DNA of 64,000 nt from Monoplex corrugatus (Eukaryota > Mollusca > Gastropoda > Littorinimorpha > Ranellidae): NCBI GenBank assembly GCA_030674185.1, contig JAPXFY010000022.1, forward strand, positions 35,876,540 through 35,940,539, written 5' to 3'. Under the pieces are notes generated by a model. The model was not told where the DNA came from, searched no databases, and saw only the letters and a program-made list of their open reading frames with translations. The translations under genes and the position numbers were made by a program. Each line of letters starts with the position of its first letter. Within the stretch, counting starts at the first letter, position 1. Below, one piece after another: positions 56,040 through 64,000 of the stretch.

Positions 56040-58067
56040 AATTATAGAGAGCATATCATATACAATTATATATTACAATGTGATTCCCCTCTGAGTGGAG
56101 ACAGGCTGCAGAGGGGGTTGAGTGAGGTCAGGATTTTATGCAGAGGAGAAAAGGTGAGTTTTGAGAGCGGACTTGAAGGAGACAAAAGTAGGTTGCTGAG
56201 AGAGGAAGTTTGTTCCAGGAGAGTGGACCAGAAACAGAGAAGGCTCGTGGACCATAGGTATTGAGCTTAGTGCGTGGAAAGCGAAGAGTCAGAGGATCGG
56301 AGGCAGAGCGGAGGGTACGTGAGGGAACATAGATCTCAAGTAGGCTTGACAGGAAATCGGGGCTGCGTTATTGAGGCTTTTGTAGCACATGGTGTCTAGT
56401 TTGTACTGTATGCGCTTTGATACAGGGAGCCAGTGAAGTTGTGCCAGGAGAGGAGATATGTGGTCAGCTTTTTTCTTTTTGAGTACAAGGCGTGCAGCAT
56501 TGTTTTGAATGCGCTGTAGGATGTGAATGGTGGAGGCAGGAAGACCAGACAGGAGTGAATTGCAATAGTCAATGCGAGACATTATGAAGGAGAGAACGAG
56601 TTTTGCAGTTGTTTCGACAGAGAGATACTTCCTGATCAGGCTTATACGATGGAGGTGATAGTAGCAAGATCTGGCAGTTTGAAAAACAAAGTTGTTCATG
56701 GAGAGGGTAGACTCAATGCAGACACCAAGGTTTTTAGCTGAATCAGAAATTGGGACTGATGTGTTACATAATGGGAGAGAAAGAGGAGGCAGCTGAGAAA
56801 GTTTCTGACGGGTGTCAATGAGGATAGCTTCTGTCTTGTCGTCGTTAAGCTGAAGTTTATTGTATGTCATCCAGTTCTTAATGTCCGAGTAACACTCAGT
56901 GGTGCGAGTCAAGAGGCGCTGTATATTGTCAGGTGAGTCACTGTCTTGAAGTTGGGTGTCATCAGCATAAAAGTGGTGTTTTATAGAGTGGAAGTTGATG
57001 ATGGTGGACAGGGGGGAGGTGTAAAGAGTGAAAAGAACAGGGCCAAGGACAGATCCTTGTGGAACAACACAGGTCAGGTATGCAGGTTGAGAGTAAGTGC
57101 CATTGATGAGAACAGTTTGTTTTCTGTTTGATAGATATGAAGTGAACCAGGAGAGAGCAATGTCAGAGATGCCAAAAGTATGATGAAGTCTAGAAAGGAG
57201 AATACCATGATCAATGGTATCAAAGGCTGCAGACAGATCAAGGAGTGTGAGGAGAGAGACTTTGCCAGTATCACTTGCAAGGAGGAGATTGTTGAGAATG
57301 TGTAGTAGGGCAGTTTCAGTGCTATGGCACTGGCAGTAGGCTGACTGGAAAGGATTGAGGAGATTGTTGGCAGACAGGTGAGAGTTCAGCTGGTTGAGGA
57401 CAACTTTTTCAAGGAGTTTTGACAAGAAAGAGAGATTAGAGAAAGGCCGGTAATTTTTCAGTTCATTTGGGTCTTAATTGTATTTCTTGAGGAGAGGGTG
57501 AACAATAGCAGACTTGAAAGAATCTGGGACAGTTCCAGTTTGAAGAGAAGTGTTGATGATGTCAGTGATGAATGGGAGGAGAGTAGGGAGACAGTCGGAG
57601 TAGAGAGAGCCTGGAAGAGGATCCAGTTTGCAGGTTTTGAACGACATGGATCTGATTGTGTTGAGAATTTCTTCTTGTGAGACTGGGGTAAAAGTAGTAA
57701 GAGGTGTGCCAGAGAAGGAAGGGTCAGGTGGGCATGGTTGACAGGGTGTCCTGTCAAGCCTGTCACGAAGAGTTTGTATTTTGGTGGTGAAATACTTGGA
57801 GAATACAGTTGGGAGTTCTTCATTTGTGTGTTTTGTTGGGAGAGATAAATCTTTTCGTGTGCCAAGGAGATGATTCATGGTTGTAAAGAGTTCTTTTAAA
57901 GAAGAGGCATTCAGGATTTTGGTTTGGAAATAGCTTGTTTTTGCAGATGCAATGAGGGTGGATACTTTTGTTTTAGAGGCTTGGAAAAGTTGCCTATGTA
58001 CAGTGAGTTTGGATTTGCGCCAGCGGCGCTCTGTTCTGCGGCGGGCACGTTTTGCACAGGCAATCAA
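56040..58067 (-). pseudogene. CR1/L2-like ORF2 (RT) with a stop and two frameshifts
   Basis: From 58067: RRRTERRWRKSKLTVH, NHLLGTRKDLSLP, FSKYFTTKIQTLRDRL, then LLKKYN and a TAA at 57474-57476 where the frame would continue with DPNELKNYRPFSNLSFLSKL. RT follows: FQSAYCQCHSTETALLHILN, motif A TLLDLSAAFDTIDHGILL, motif B VPQGSVLGPVLFTLYTSPL, motif C HFYADDTQLQ (about 56955), NLGVCIESTLSMNNF, IMSRIDYCNSLLSGLP and WLPVSKRIQYKLDTMCYKSL. A run of four g at 56359-56362 (five in the sister copy) shifts the frame at NNAAP, and an 8-bp loss near 56198 shifts it again. Confidence 0.9.
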
Positions 58068-58075
58068 TTTTTTTA

Positions 58076-58474
58076 ATCTAGAAAATAAGACATGCTATAA
58101 AAAAAAAAAACCTAGTTGATCAAAATGGAGCTCAAACTAATGAATCTAAAAACAAATAGAAGAAGCAGGATTTGCATTGAAAATATCAAAATGGAAACCA
58201 TCTAGGGACAGACGAAGATGAAGTTTAATGTGACCATTTATTGACATGTGTATATGAATATATGTCAACGTTTTACCTATAAATGTTTCCTTTTATACTT
58301 TACGCTTTAGTATTGATGACATTTCATGCACACATGTGGATTCTTTGAACGAGATGCACATACCTCACAAATTTGATAAATATGAAAATCTTTTATGTAA
58401 ATGATTTTGCTTTGCTACTGGTGTGTTTCTTTATATTCTAACAAATGAATAAAAACACGTTTAGAAAATAATTG
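58076..58474. other. Anonymous AT-rich sequence
   Basis: No gene or repeat is recognised. Confidence 0.4.
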
Positions 58475-58625
58475 ATGTTATTGTTATTATCATTATTATT
58501 ACTATTATCATTATTATTATCATAATTGTTATCATTAATGATATTATTATTACTAACATTATTATTGTTGTTATTGTTATTGTTGTTGTTCTTGTTGTTT
58601 TTGTTGTTGTTCTTCTTCTTCTTAT
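58475..58625 (+). repeat. (ATT)n-(GTT)n-(CTT)n tract
   Basis: Imperfect triplets in which the third repeat type changes along the tract. Confidence 0.9.
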
Positions 58626-58719
58626 GTATACCTAAAACGGACGGAAGATCTAGCAAGTTCATGGCACTGAGCATTTTTAATATTATGTCTCTGCATATGA
58701 AGTTTTGTTTCTTTGCTTG

Positions 58720-58757
58720 AATGTGTGTGTGTGTGTGTGTGTGTGTGTGTTGTGTTG

Positions 58758-58811
<54 letters not shown>

Positions 58812-58812
58812 T
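58720..58812 (+). repeat. (GT)n microsatellite
   Basis: (GT)n with one ttgttg interruption. Confidence 0.95.
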
Positions 58813-59039
58813 AGTGGGGAGGGTGTTTTCGTTTTTGTATATATTGCTGCTTTTGTTGTTGGTTTCTTTCTGGTACGTTGTTGTTGTTGAGTGTTAGACA
58901 ATATTATTAGGAACTGTTCTTGCATCAGGGTTGATGGTCTAGACGACGGCAAAACATACCACATTGTCTCGCTGGCTGACTGTCTGTCAGTTAACCTGTA
59001 TTTGTACACATACATATAGAGTCTACACACTACCGACAC

Positions 59040-59170
59040 AAATACACACGTACACGTGTACACACAAACTCACACTCTCTCACACACACACACACTCACA
59101 CACACATACACACATAAAAACACACGCAAACACGCACACACACACAGAGCGAGAGAGAGAGAGAGAGAGG
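59040..59170 (+). repeat. (CA)n-(GA)n microsatellite
   Basis: Interrupted (CA)n, then about 11 GA units at 59148-59170. Confidence 0.9.
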
Positions 59171-59245
59171 TAAAACAAACGAGAAGAAAGCCACTAAAGA
59201 ATGGATAAAATTTGTAAGGATCAGCGTTTCAAATTTGGTCTTTGT

Positions 59246-59247
<2 letters not shown>

Positions 59248-59343
<96 letters not shown>

Positions 59344-59370
59344 GTGTGTGTGTGTATGTGTGTGTGTTTA
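59248..59370 (+). repeat. (GT)n microsatellite
   Basis: About 85 bp of pure (GT)n, then tatg interruptions. Confidence 0.97.
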
Positions 59371-59627
59371 TTCGGTTAGTTGGTTGGTTTTCCTCCTTTT
59401 TCTTTTGATGTTAAACGAATAATCTGTGGCCTGATTAAAAGGCCTTGATGGAGTTGACTTCATTTCTGGACAGACTGGTTTCGCTGTAGTTGCAGTTTCT
59501 TTTTTGGTCATCTGATTTGACTTTGGGTATATGTAAGTCATACGTCCCTGAGTCTGTGTTCTGTTTGTACTCGTTTCGGTCTAGATTAAAAAAAATGTGT
59601 GGTAGGGGATGGAGAAGAGGGAAGTCA

Positions 59628-59629
59628 GA

Positions 59630-59699
<70 letters not shown>

Positions 59700-59823
59700 T
59701 GGTTGTGTGTGTGTTGTTTGTATGTGTGTGTGTGGTGGTTGTGAGTGTGTGTGTGCGTGTGGGTTGTGTGTGTTTTGTTGTGTGTGTTTGTGTGTGTTGT
59801 GTGTGTGTGTGTGTGTGTATGTG
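59628..59823 (+). repeat. (GT)n microsatellite, left flank of a LINE tail
   Basis: Pure (GT)n to about 59692, then degenerate GT-rich sequence to the LINE tail at 59824. Confidence 0.95.
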
Positions 59824-59879
59824 TTCGTTCGTTCCTTCCTTGATTTAACGTCTTTTCACTATAAGTGATATTAGACGGT
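59824..59879 (-). mobile_element. LINE 3' end, 56 bp, inside (GT)n
   Basis: The plus strand reads ttcgttcgttccttccttga, tttaacgtcttttcactata, agtgatattagacgg. It matches 24582-24635 and 10541-10590. GT-rich repeat lies on both sides, the nearest right-hand bases being tatgtgtaatgtgtgtg. Confidence 0.8.
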
Positions 59880-59881
59880 AT

Positions 59882-59909
59882 GTGTAATGTGTGTGTGTGT
59901 GTGTGTGTG

Positions 59910-59942
<33 letters not shown>

Positions 59943-59955
59943 CGTGCGTGTGTGC
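59882..59955 (+). repeat. (GT)n microsatellite, right flank of a LINE tail
   Basis: (GT)n with one extra g, then tgcgtgcgtg. Confidence 0.95.
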
Positions 59956-60784
59956 TGACATGTGCACACTTTTTGTTTTATTTGTCTGTGCCTCATTACA
60001 CAAGAGTAAACCAAAAGAATTTGAAAACAAGATATATTTCGATGCAATACTGATATGCTGTCAATTGGGCAAGTAACAGTGTCTAATGGACTGTGAGCTT
60101 TCGTCCCATTGTACACAAAGTTGATAACTGGACGTCAAGCTACGTAAGTACAGTTACCGTGGATAAATGAATAAACATGAAGGGTGTTTTTTTGTTTGTT
60201 TGTTTGTTTTATAGAATACACCCTAATATGGGGCCTAACTTTTATTTTTAAAAGGACCAATTTACCTTCCATCACCTTTTCCACAACGCCGTCTGCCACC
60301 AGTTGGGAGTAATGTAGACGTTAACAGAATAAAGCCATCACTACAGAGATATCAGACACTGTATCAGCTCTTGGCTGAAAAGCGTGACACAGATGTGTGG
60401 ATAAACTGGGTCCGTGTTACACTGCAACACACATTGCCTTGCCCTGCGCACAATGGTCAGGTCAATTATCTGATTCAGTGTGATGATTAGTCTTCCTTAC
60501 TCCATCCCACCTCTCTCAAGGGAACAGGAAAAAAAAAGGGGGGGGGGGGAGAGAAGAATGAAAGGTTGATCAATGAAATGATATCTTGCTGCTATGATTT
60601 GTAAAAGACAGTCCCAAGTCAAAGATTGCCAGGAGTTTTTGGTAGACCGAGACATGCTCTTTTTGTTGTTACTTTACATCAACGTATGTTGTAACTGACC
60701 AAACAACGCGTTATTTTGTAACCGAGTCTGTTTACTGTCTTATCGATATTATATCTCCCATCAATTGTGTTCAGTGTGGTCCTC
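59956..60784. other. Anonymous sequence
   Basis: No gene is recognised. An a-run followed by a g-run of about 12 lies at 60529-60550. Confidence 0.4.
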
Positions 60785-60922
60785 TTTCTAACCTCCCCTT
60801 CCCTTTCCCTTTCCCTTCCCTCCCCTTCCCTTTCCTATCCCTTCTCTTCCCTTCCCTCCCTTCCCTTCCCTTCCCTTTCCCTTCCCTTCCCTTCCCTCCC
60901 CTTCCCTTTCCCTTCCCTTCAT
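60785..60922 (+). repeat. (CCCTT)n-like pyrimidine tract
   Basis: Interspersed cccttcc and cccttt units; pure pyrimidine on the plus strand for about 130 bp. Confidence 0.9.
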
Positions 60923-61237
60923 CCTCGCGCCTTTGCCAGTTTGAATTCGTGTCTGACGTTACCAATCGATGTCGTTTTCTGTTGCAACGATTTTCATTGG
61001 TGCCCATCGATCGCTTCCGTACATAATCGAAGCATGCCAGACCTGTGTTTTGATTTTGTCGGTAACAGCGGACCATCAGTGGTGTCCAGCCCGCAGTCCT
61101 GTGGTCTGATTGTCGGAACACTGATCAGGTAGCTGGCCTGGTGGGTGAAAGAGGGGAAGTGTGCGAGCTTGTTTAAGGTTGTGTGTGCTCTTGTATGTGC
61201 GTATGCAAGTATGTGTGCACATATGTGTGTGTGCGCT

Positions 61238-61306
61238 CACACACACACACGCGCGCATGCACGCACGCACGCACACACACATACAACACACACACACACA
61301 CACACA

Positions 61307-61356
<50 letters not shown>

Positions 61357-61380
61357 GGAGAGTGAGAGTGAGAGTGAGAG
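61238..61380 (+). repeat. (CA)n microsatellite
   Basis: (CA)n with gcac, atac and cca interruptions, then short gagagtgagagt units. Confidence 0.95.
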
Positions 61381-61654
61381 ATGTTAACAGACAGCCGGAG
61401 AGAGACACTCAGAGAGCGAAAGAGAAAGAAAAAGACAAATAGAAAAATAAATCCCTAACAACTTAGTCTCAGTGTCTGCACAGAATTGGCAAACAAGAAA
61501 ATAATAGGCTTAATGATTCTGATAGGCACGGAAGTCAGAAAATAGCTGTTACTCATCACAGTTAGGCGGCAACCTATCACACTTGTGTTTCAACCCATGG
61601 CATTTTGAGTGTAACAAAAACATGGAAGGTCTATCAGTGGAAATAATATATTTA

Positions 61655-61720
61655 ATAATAATAATAATATATTTTATTTATATAGCGCAAAATCTTGATA
61701 AAATCAAATCTAAGCGCTGA
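61655..61720 (-). mobile_element. CR1/L2-like LINE 3' end (last ~60 bp)
   Basis: taataataataatatatttt, atttatatagcgcaaaatct, tgataaaatcaaatctaagc and gctga. It matches the terminal blocks of the other CR1 copies. A tetranucleotide repeat follows at the point where the others have (CA)n. Confidence 0.8.
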
Positions 61721-61928
61721 GCGTATACATGCATACATTCCTACATACATATGAGCGTATACATGCATACATACATGCATACATACTTACATACATAAAT
61801 CTAAGCTGAGCGTATACATGCATACATACATACATACATAAATCTAAGCGTATACATACATACATACATACATACATACATACATACATACATAACATAC
61901 ATACATACATACGTACGCACATGCATAC
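61721..61928 (+). repeat. (CATA)n microsatellite
   Basis: (CATA)n with 'aatctaagcgtatacatg' pieces repeated at 61796 and 61840, so parts of the CR1 tail were drawn into the repeat. Confidence 0.9.
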
Positions 61929-61989
61929 ATAATAATTACAATATTTATATAGCGCAAAATCTCGACAAAATCAAATCCAAGCGCCGAAA

Positions 61990-62016
61990 AGACACACACG
62001 CACACACGCACACAAC

Positions 62017-62100
<84 letters not shown>
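61990..62100 (+). repeat. (CA)n inside the CR1 3' UTR
   Basis: Nearly pure (CA)n of about 85 bp at the same element position as in copy 1 and at 45.3 kb. Confidence 0.95.
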
Positions 62101-62102
<2 letters not shown>

Positions 62103-62259
62103 TGGCAACAAATGGGGAGAAAGAATAAAAGCAATAAAAGCAAGAATAAAACCAATGGAAAACCACAGAGAGCACATCATATACAATTATATATTAAAAC
62201 AAAGTGATTCCCCTCCGAGCGGAGACAGGCTGCAGAGGGGGTTGAGTGAGGTTAGGATT

Positions 62260-62967
62260 TTATGCAGAGGAGAAAAGGTGAGTTTTGAGAGCGGACTTGA
62301 AGGAGGCAAAAGTAGGTTGCTGACGGACTGAGAGAGGAAGTTTGTTCCAGGAGAGTGGACCAGAAACAGAGAAGGCTCGTGGACCATAGGTATTGAGCTT
62401 AGTGCGTGGAAAGCGAAAAGTCAGAGGATCGGAGGCAGAGCGGAGGGTACGTGAGGGAACATAGATCTCAAGTAGGCTTGACAGGTAATCGGGGGCTGCG
62501 TTATTGAGGCTTTTGTAGCACATGGTGTCTAGTTTGTACTGTATGCGCTTTGATACAGGGAGCCAGTGAAGTTGTGCCAGGAGAGGAGATATGTGGTCAG
62601 CTTTTTTCTTTTTGAGTACAAGGCGTACAGCATTGTTTTGAATGCGCTGTAGGATGTGAATGGTGGAGGCAGGAAGACCAGACAGGAGAGAATTGCAATA
62701 GTCAATGCGAGACATTATGAAGGAGAGAACGAGTTTTGCAGTTGTTTCGACAGAGAGATACTTCCTGATCAGGCTTATACGATGGAGGTAATAGTAGCAA
62801 GATCTGGCAGTTTGAGAAAGAAAGTTGTTCATGGACAGGGTAGAGTCAATGCAGACACCAAGGTTTTTAGCTGAATCAGAAATTGGGACTGATGTGTTAC
62901 ATAATGGGAGAGAAAGAGGAAAGTTTCTGACGGATGCCAATGAGGATAGCTTCTGTCTTGTCGTCAT
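62260..62967 (-). pseudogene. CR1/L2-like ORF2 C-terminal part
   Basis: 235 open codons: NTSVPISDSAKNLGVCID, SYYYLHRISLIRKYLSVETT-like, MSRIDYCNSLLSGLPASTIH, KKKADHISPLLAQLHWLPVS, then YLSSLLEIYVPSRTLRSASD and FKSALKTHLFSSA with a normal stop. The C-terminus shows what copy 1 lost through its frameshift. Upstream, a small deletion near 62920 and a poly-g run at 63134-63144 break the link to the rest of the RT (63199-63516). Confidence 0.88.
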
Positions 62968-63516
62968 TAAGCTGAAGTCTATTGTGTGTCATCCAGTTCT
63001 TAATGTCCGAGTAACACTCAGTGGTGCGAATCAACAGGTGCTGTATATTATCAGGTGAGTCACTGTCTTGAAGTTGGGTGTCATCAGCATAGAAGTGGTG
63101 TTTTATAGAGTGGGAATTGATGATGGTGGACAGGGGGGGGGGGGTATAAAGAGTGAAAAGAACAGGGCCAAGGACAGATCCTTGTGGAACACCACAGGTC
63201 AGGTATGCAGGTTGAGAGTAAGTGCCATTGATGAGAACAGTTTGTTTTCTGTTTCATAAATACGAAGTGAACCAGGAGAGAGCAATGTCAGAGATGCCAA
63301 AAGTATGATGAAGTCTAGAAAGGAGAATACCATAGTCAATGGTATCGAAGGCTGCAGACAGATCAAGGAGTGTGAGGAGAGAGACTTTGCCAGTATCAGT
63401 TGCAAGGAGGAGATTGTTGAGAATGTGTAGTAGGGCAGTTTCAGTGCTATGGTACTGGCGGTAGGCTGACTGGAAAGGATTGAGGAGATTGTTGGCAGAC
63501 AGGTGAGAGTTCAGCT

Positions 63517-63885
63517 GGAAAGGGTCGCTAGCTGTAGTTATAAGCTCTGTGCCCTGCAACAGAACACAGGATTGATAAAAACACAGTCTACGGTTCAAGA
63601 CCAATCATGCAAGTAATGCATACAGTGATAAAATATGTGGGCACATACGTGGTTTTTTTCTCACTGGACTTCTAGTGGATCAAACTTTTGTACAGGCAAG
63701 CATGTGTTGGTTTAGTGGTGATGATTTGGTGGTGGTAAGATGATGTGTGAGAAAGAGAGAGAGAGAACTCAGAACTCAGAATTGTTTAATGTACATCGGC
63801 CTTAGGCCACAATACAAACACGTGGATGGAATGGGGAGGGGATCCGGGTTTTGACAATTCCATACATATTTCAGTGAGAGACAGA
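63517..63885. other. Anonymous sequence
   Basis: No gene or repeat is recognised. Confidence 0.4.
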
Positions 63886-63913
63886 GAGAGAGGAGGGAGG
63901 GAGAGAGAGAGAG

Positions 63914-63949
<36 letters not shown>

Positions 63950-63962
63950 GTGTGTGTGTGTG
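63886..63962 (+). repeat. (GA)n-(GT)n microsatellite
   Basis: gagagaga with ggg interruptions, then (GT)n with one ttg. Confidence 0.95.
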
Positions 63963-63975
63963 GATATGTGTGTAG

Positions 63976-64000
63976 TCATCATCATCATCAGGTGCCTTGC
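63976..64000 (-). mobile_element. RTE element 3' end, cut by the window edge
   Basis: 'tcatcatcatcatca' then 'ggtgccttgc' equals the tail and last bases of the RTE at 31688-31720 (ggtgccctgccgc). The rest lies beyond the window. Confidence 0.7.

Larger units (their letters stand above)
55802..58075 (-). mobile_element. CR1/L2-like LINE copy 1, 5' truncated
   Basis: Minus-strand order is the late part of ORF2 from about 58075, RT, the C-terminal domain, a 3' UTR holding (TG)n, and the terminal block gcgcttagatttgattttat, caagattttgcgctatataa, atattgtaattatt. Endonuclease is absent. Next to the copy at 61.9-63.5 kb it differs by few substitutions and a handful of small indels. Confidence 0.92.
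61929..63516 (-). mobile_element. CR1/L2-like LINE copy 2, 5' truncated
   Basis: Same order and family as 55802-58075: the minus strand starts within RT (HLSANNLLNPFQSAYRQYHS) near 63516, where homology to copy 1 ends inside 'gttcagctgg'. It ends with (TG)n and the ggattttg-type terminal block at 61929-61985. RT motif A (LLDLSAAFDTIDYGILL), motif C (FYADDTQLQ, about 63080) and the C-terminal YVPSRTLRSASDP, TYGPRAFSVSGPLSWNKLP are readable. Confidence 0.92.

Overview
The window looks like gene-poor nuclear DNA of an animal, most likely a marine mollusc and probably a gastropod. The reasons are the very high load of (CA)n, (CT)n and (TGTC)n microsatellites, many tandem minisatellites, and decayed non-LTR retrotransposons of RTE, CR1/L2-like, I-like and R2-like types. 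The taxon is an inference from repeat content alone. I found no complete host gene, no rRNA or functional tRNA gene, no CRISPR array and no bacterial or viral gene block. Nearly all long open frames are either reverse-transcriptase (RT) genes of mobile elements or tandem repeats whose period is divisible by three.

Layout. 0-7 kb: an RTE fragment, dispersed repeats, a tRNA-derived SINE, a 45-bp minisatellite that ends in an inverted section, and CT/CA tracts. 7.0-10.7 kb: one GT-rich minisatellite of about 3.6 kb with a disordered core, edged by a CR1 fragment. 12-15.8 kb: further minisatellites (44/45, 21 and about 30 bp). 16.4-17.6 kb: the 3' end of an R2-like LINE with a tRNA-like tail. 18-24 kb: mostly anonymous sequence, plus one candidate host exon at 23828-24040. 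24-35 kb: an RTE nest, with one nearly full-length element (31688-34993), a second decayed copy with the same 5' terminus (28300-30930) and two 3' ends, plus an I-like element lying between two (GT)n tracts. 35.3-36.1 kb: an RT remnant. 36.9-40.3 kb: a longer, decayed copy of the R2-like LINE, again with the tRNA-like tail. 41.3-43.3 kb: a 42-bp minisatellite. 43.9-44.7 kb: a 24-bp minisatellite. 45-53 kb: CR1-like tails, an I-like element with RT plus RNase H (47.3-49.5), and an RTE-like RT with an intact frame (51.4-52.7). 53.8-55.2 kb: a 27-bp minisatellite. 55.8-58.1 and 61.9-63.5 kb: two very similar CR1/L2-like copies. The window ends inside the 3' tail of another RTE copy.

The genes do not form a host pathway. 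What works together here is retrotransposition machinery: endonuclease (EN), RT, RNase H and a restriction-like endonuclease. The most interesting signals are three copies of one LINE 3' end sitting inside GT-rich simple repeats in the same orientation, a tRNA-like domain at the 3' end of both copies of the R2-like LINE, and a CR1 tail with a microsatellite at a fixed position. All identities come from reading translations and nucleotide repeats by eye; no database search was run.
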